Below are positions 12,732 through 12,926 of a stretch of 12,926 nt of DNA, in pieces (within the stretch, counting starts at the first letter, position 1; every line of letters begins with the position of its first letter). This DNA comes from Candidatus Iainarchaeum sp. (GTDB lineage Archaea > Iainarchaeota > Iainarchaeia > Iainarchaeales > DTGL01): NCBI GenBank assembly GCA_021161055.1, contig JAGHBI010000049.1, forward strand, positions 1 to 12,926, in the 5' to 3' direction. The notes below the pieces were generated by a model. The model worked only from the letters and a program-made list of their open reading frames with translations. It ran no database searches and was not told the origin of the DNA. The translations under genes were made by a program, and so were the position numbers.

Positions 12732-12926
12732 GCTCTGCCCTCCTCAATAGCCTTCAATAACTCTCGCTTAGTAATTTTCTTCATCTTTTTTGCATCTTGA
12801 TAGATTTTTTCCAGTAAAAGCTTACGATGCGCTTCTTTAAGCGCTTTTTTCACTATGTCGTTTGGCTCTAATCCCTTCTCTTTTAGCTTTTCAATAATAT
12901 CTTTTGGAATCCTCACACTTAACACA
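12728..12926 (-). CDS. vapB: VapB-like ribbon-helix-helix antitoxin (may be 5' partial)
   Basis: Small basic DNA-binding antitoxin directly upstream of vapC. The N-terminal LSVRIPKDIIEKLKEKG is the ribbon strand and first helix of the ribbon-helix-helix fold (family: S-V-R-I/V-P). NDIVKKALKEA is the second helix. The charged C-terminal arm (MKKITKRELLKAIEEGRA) would wrap the toxin. A GTG at 12925-12923 could be the start, but it is one base from the window edge. Related proteins usually have a few residues before the ribbon strand, so the real start may be outside the window. The TTGA overlap couples translation to vapC. The promoter, where VapBC would autoregulate, is not in the window. Confidence 0.78.
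   Translation of the reverse strand, partial: VLSVRIPKDIIEKLKEKGLEPNDIVKKALKEAHRKLLLEKIYQDAKKMKKITKRELLKAIEEGRA

Overview
This window is a compact archaeal chromosome segment of moderate-to-low GC. The archaeal assignment rests on several features. There is a group II chaperonin (thermosome). MetRS is of the archaeal type, with three CxxC pairs and a KFSKS loop. There is a predicted kinase of the archaeal RIO-like (COG2112) type and a UPF0200-like P-loop kinase. TATA boxes lie in front of several genes, and GAGGTGAT-like Shine-Dalgarno sequences lie in front of others. The CRISPR repeat is of the archaeal 30-nt type ending in ATTGAAA. The gene sizes, an enlarged histone-like protein and a folate-type MTHFR would suit a DPANN or small euryarchaeal genome, but I cannot name a phylum from this sequence alone.

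Left part (1-2138, + strand): a tightly overlapping methionine-synthesis operon. It holds the 3' end of a MetE-family paralogue, a core MetE catalytic protein with all four zinc ligands, and methylenetetrahydrofolate reductase (metF). Together they point to folate-borne methyl groups feeding homocysteine methylation. A 272-bp gap follows, holding a possible 27-residue peptide gene and a promoter. Next comes a Lys-rich histone-fold-like protein with a long C-terminal coiled coil (2411-2806), convergent with a two-gene minus-strand operon: maf-like pyrophosphatase, then COG2112 kinase.

Middle part (4090-8855, + strand): metG (MetRS), the thermosome, a UPF0200/dephospho-CoA-kinase-like P-loop protein and a five-helix MscS-like membrane protein without a soluble domain. 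A hairpin plus T-tract closes this block, which converges on the long minus-strand ileS (IleRS).

Right part (11739-12926): the accessory region. A lone cas2, divergent from ileS, is followed by an AT-rich leader with an 8-bp inverted repeat and then a minimal CRISPR array of two 30-nt repeats around one 39-nt spacer. No cas1 or effector gene is present in the window. Ten bases after the last repeat comes the stop codon of a VapC-type PIN toxin on the minus strand. Its VapB-like ribbon-helix-helix antitoxin runs to the window edge. The start of cas2 is ambiguous and may be frame-disrupted. This cluster and the histone-like coiled-coil protein are the two places most worth a second look.
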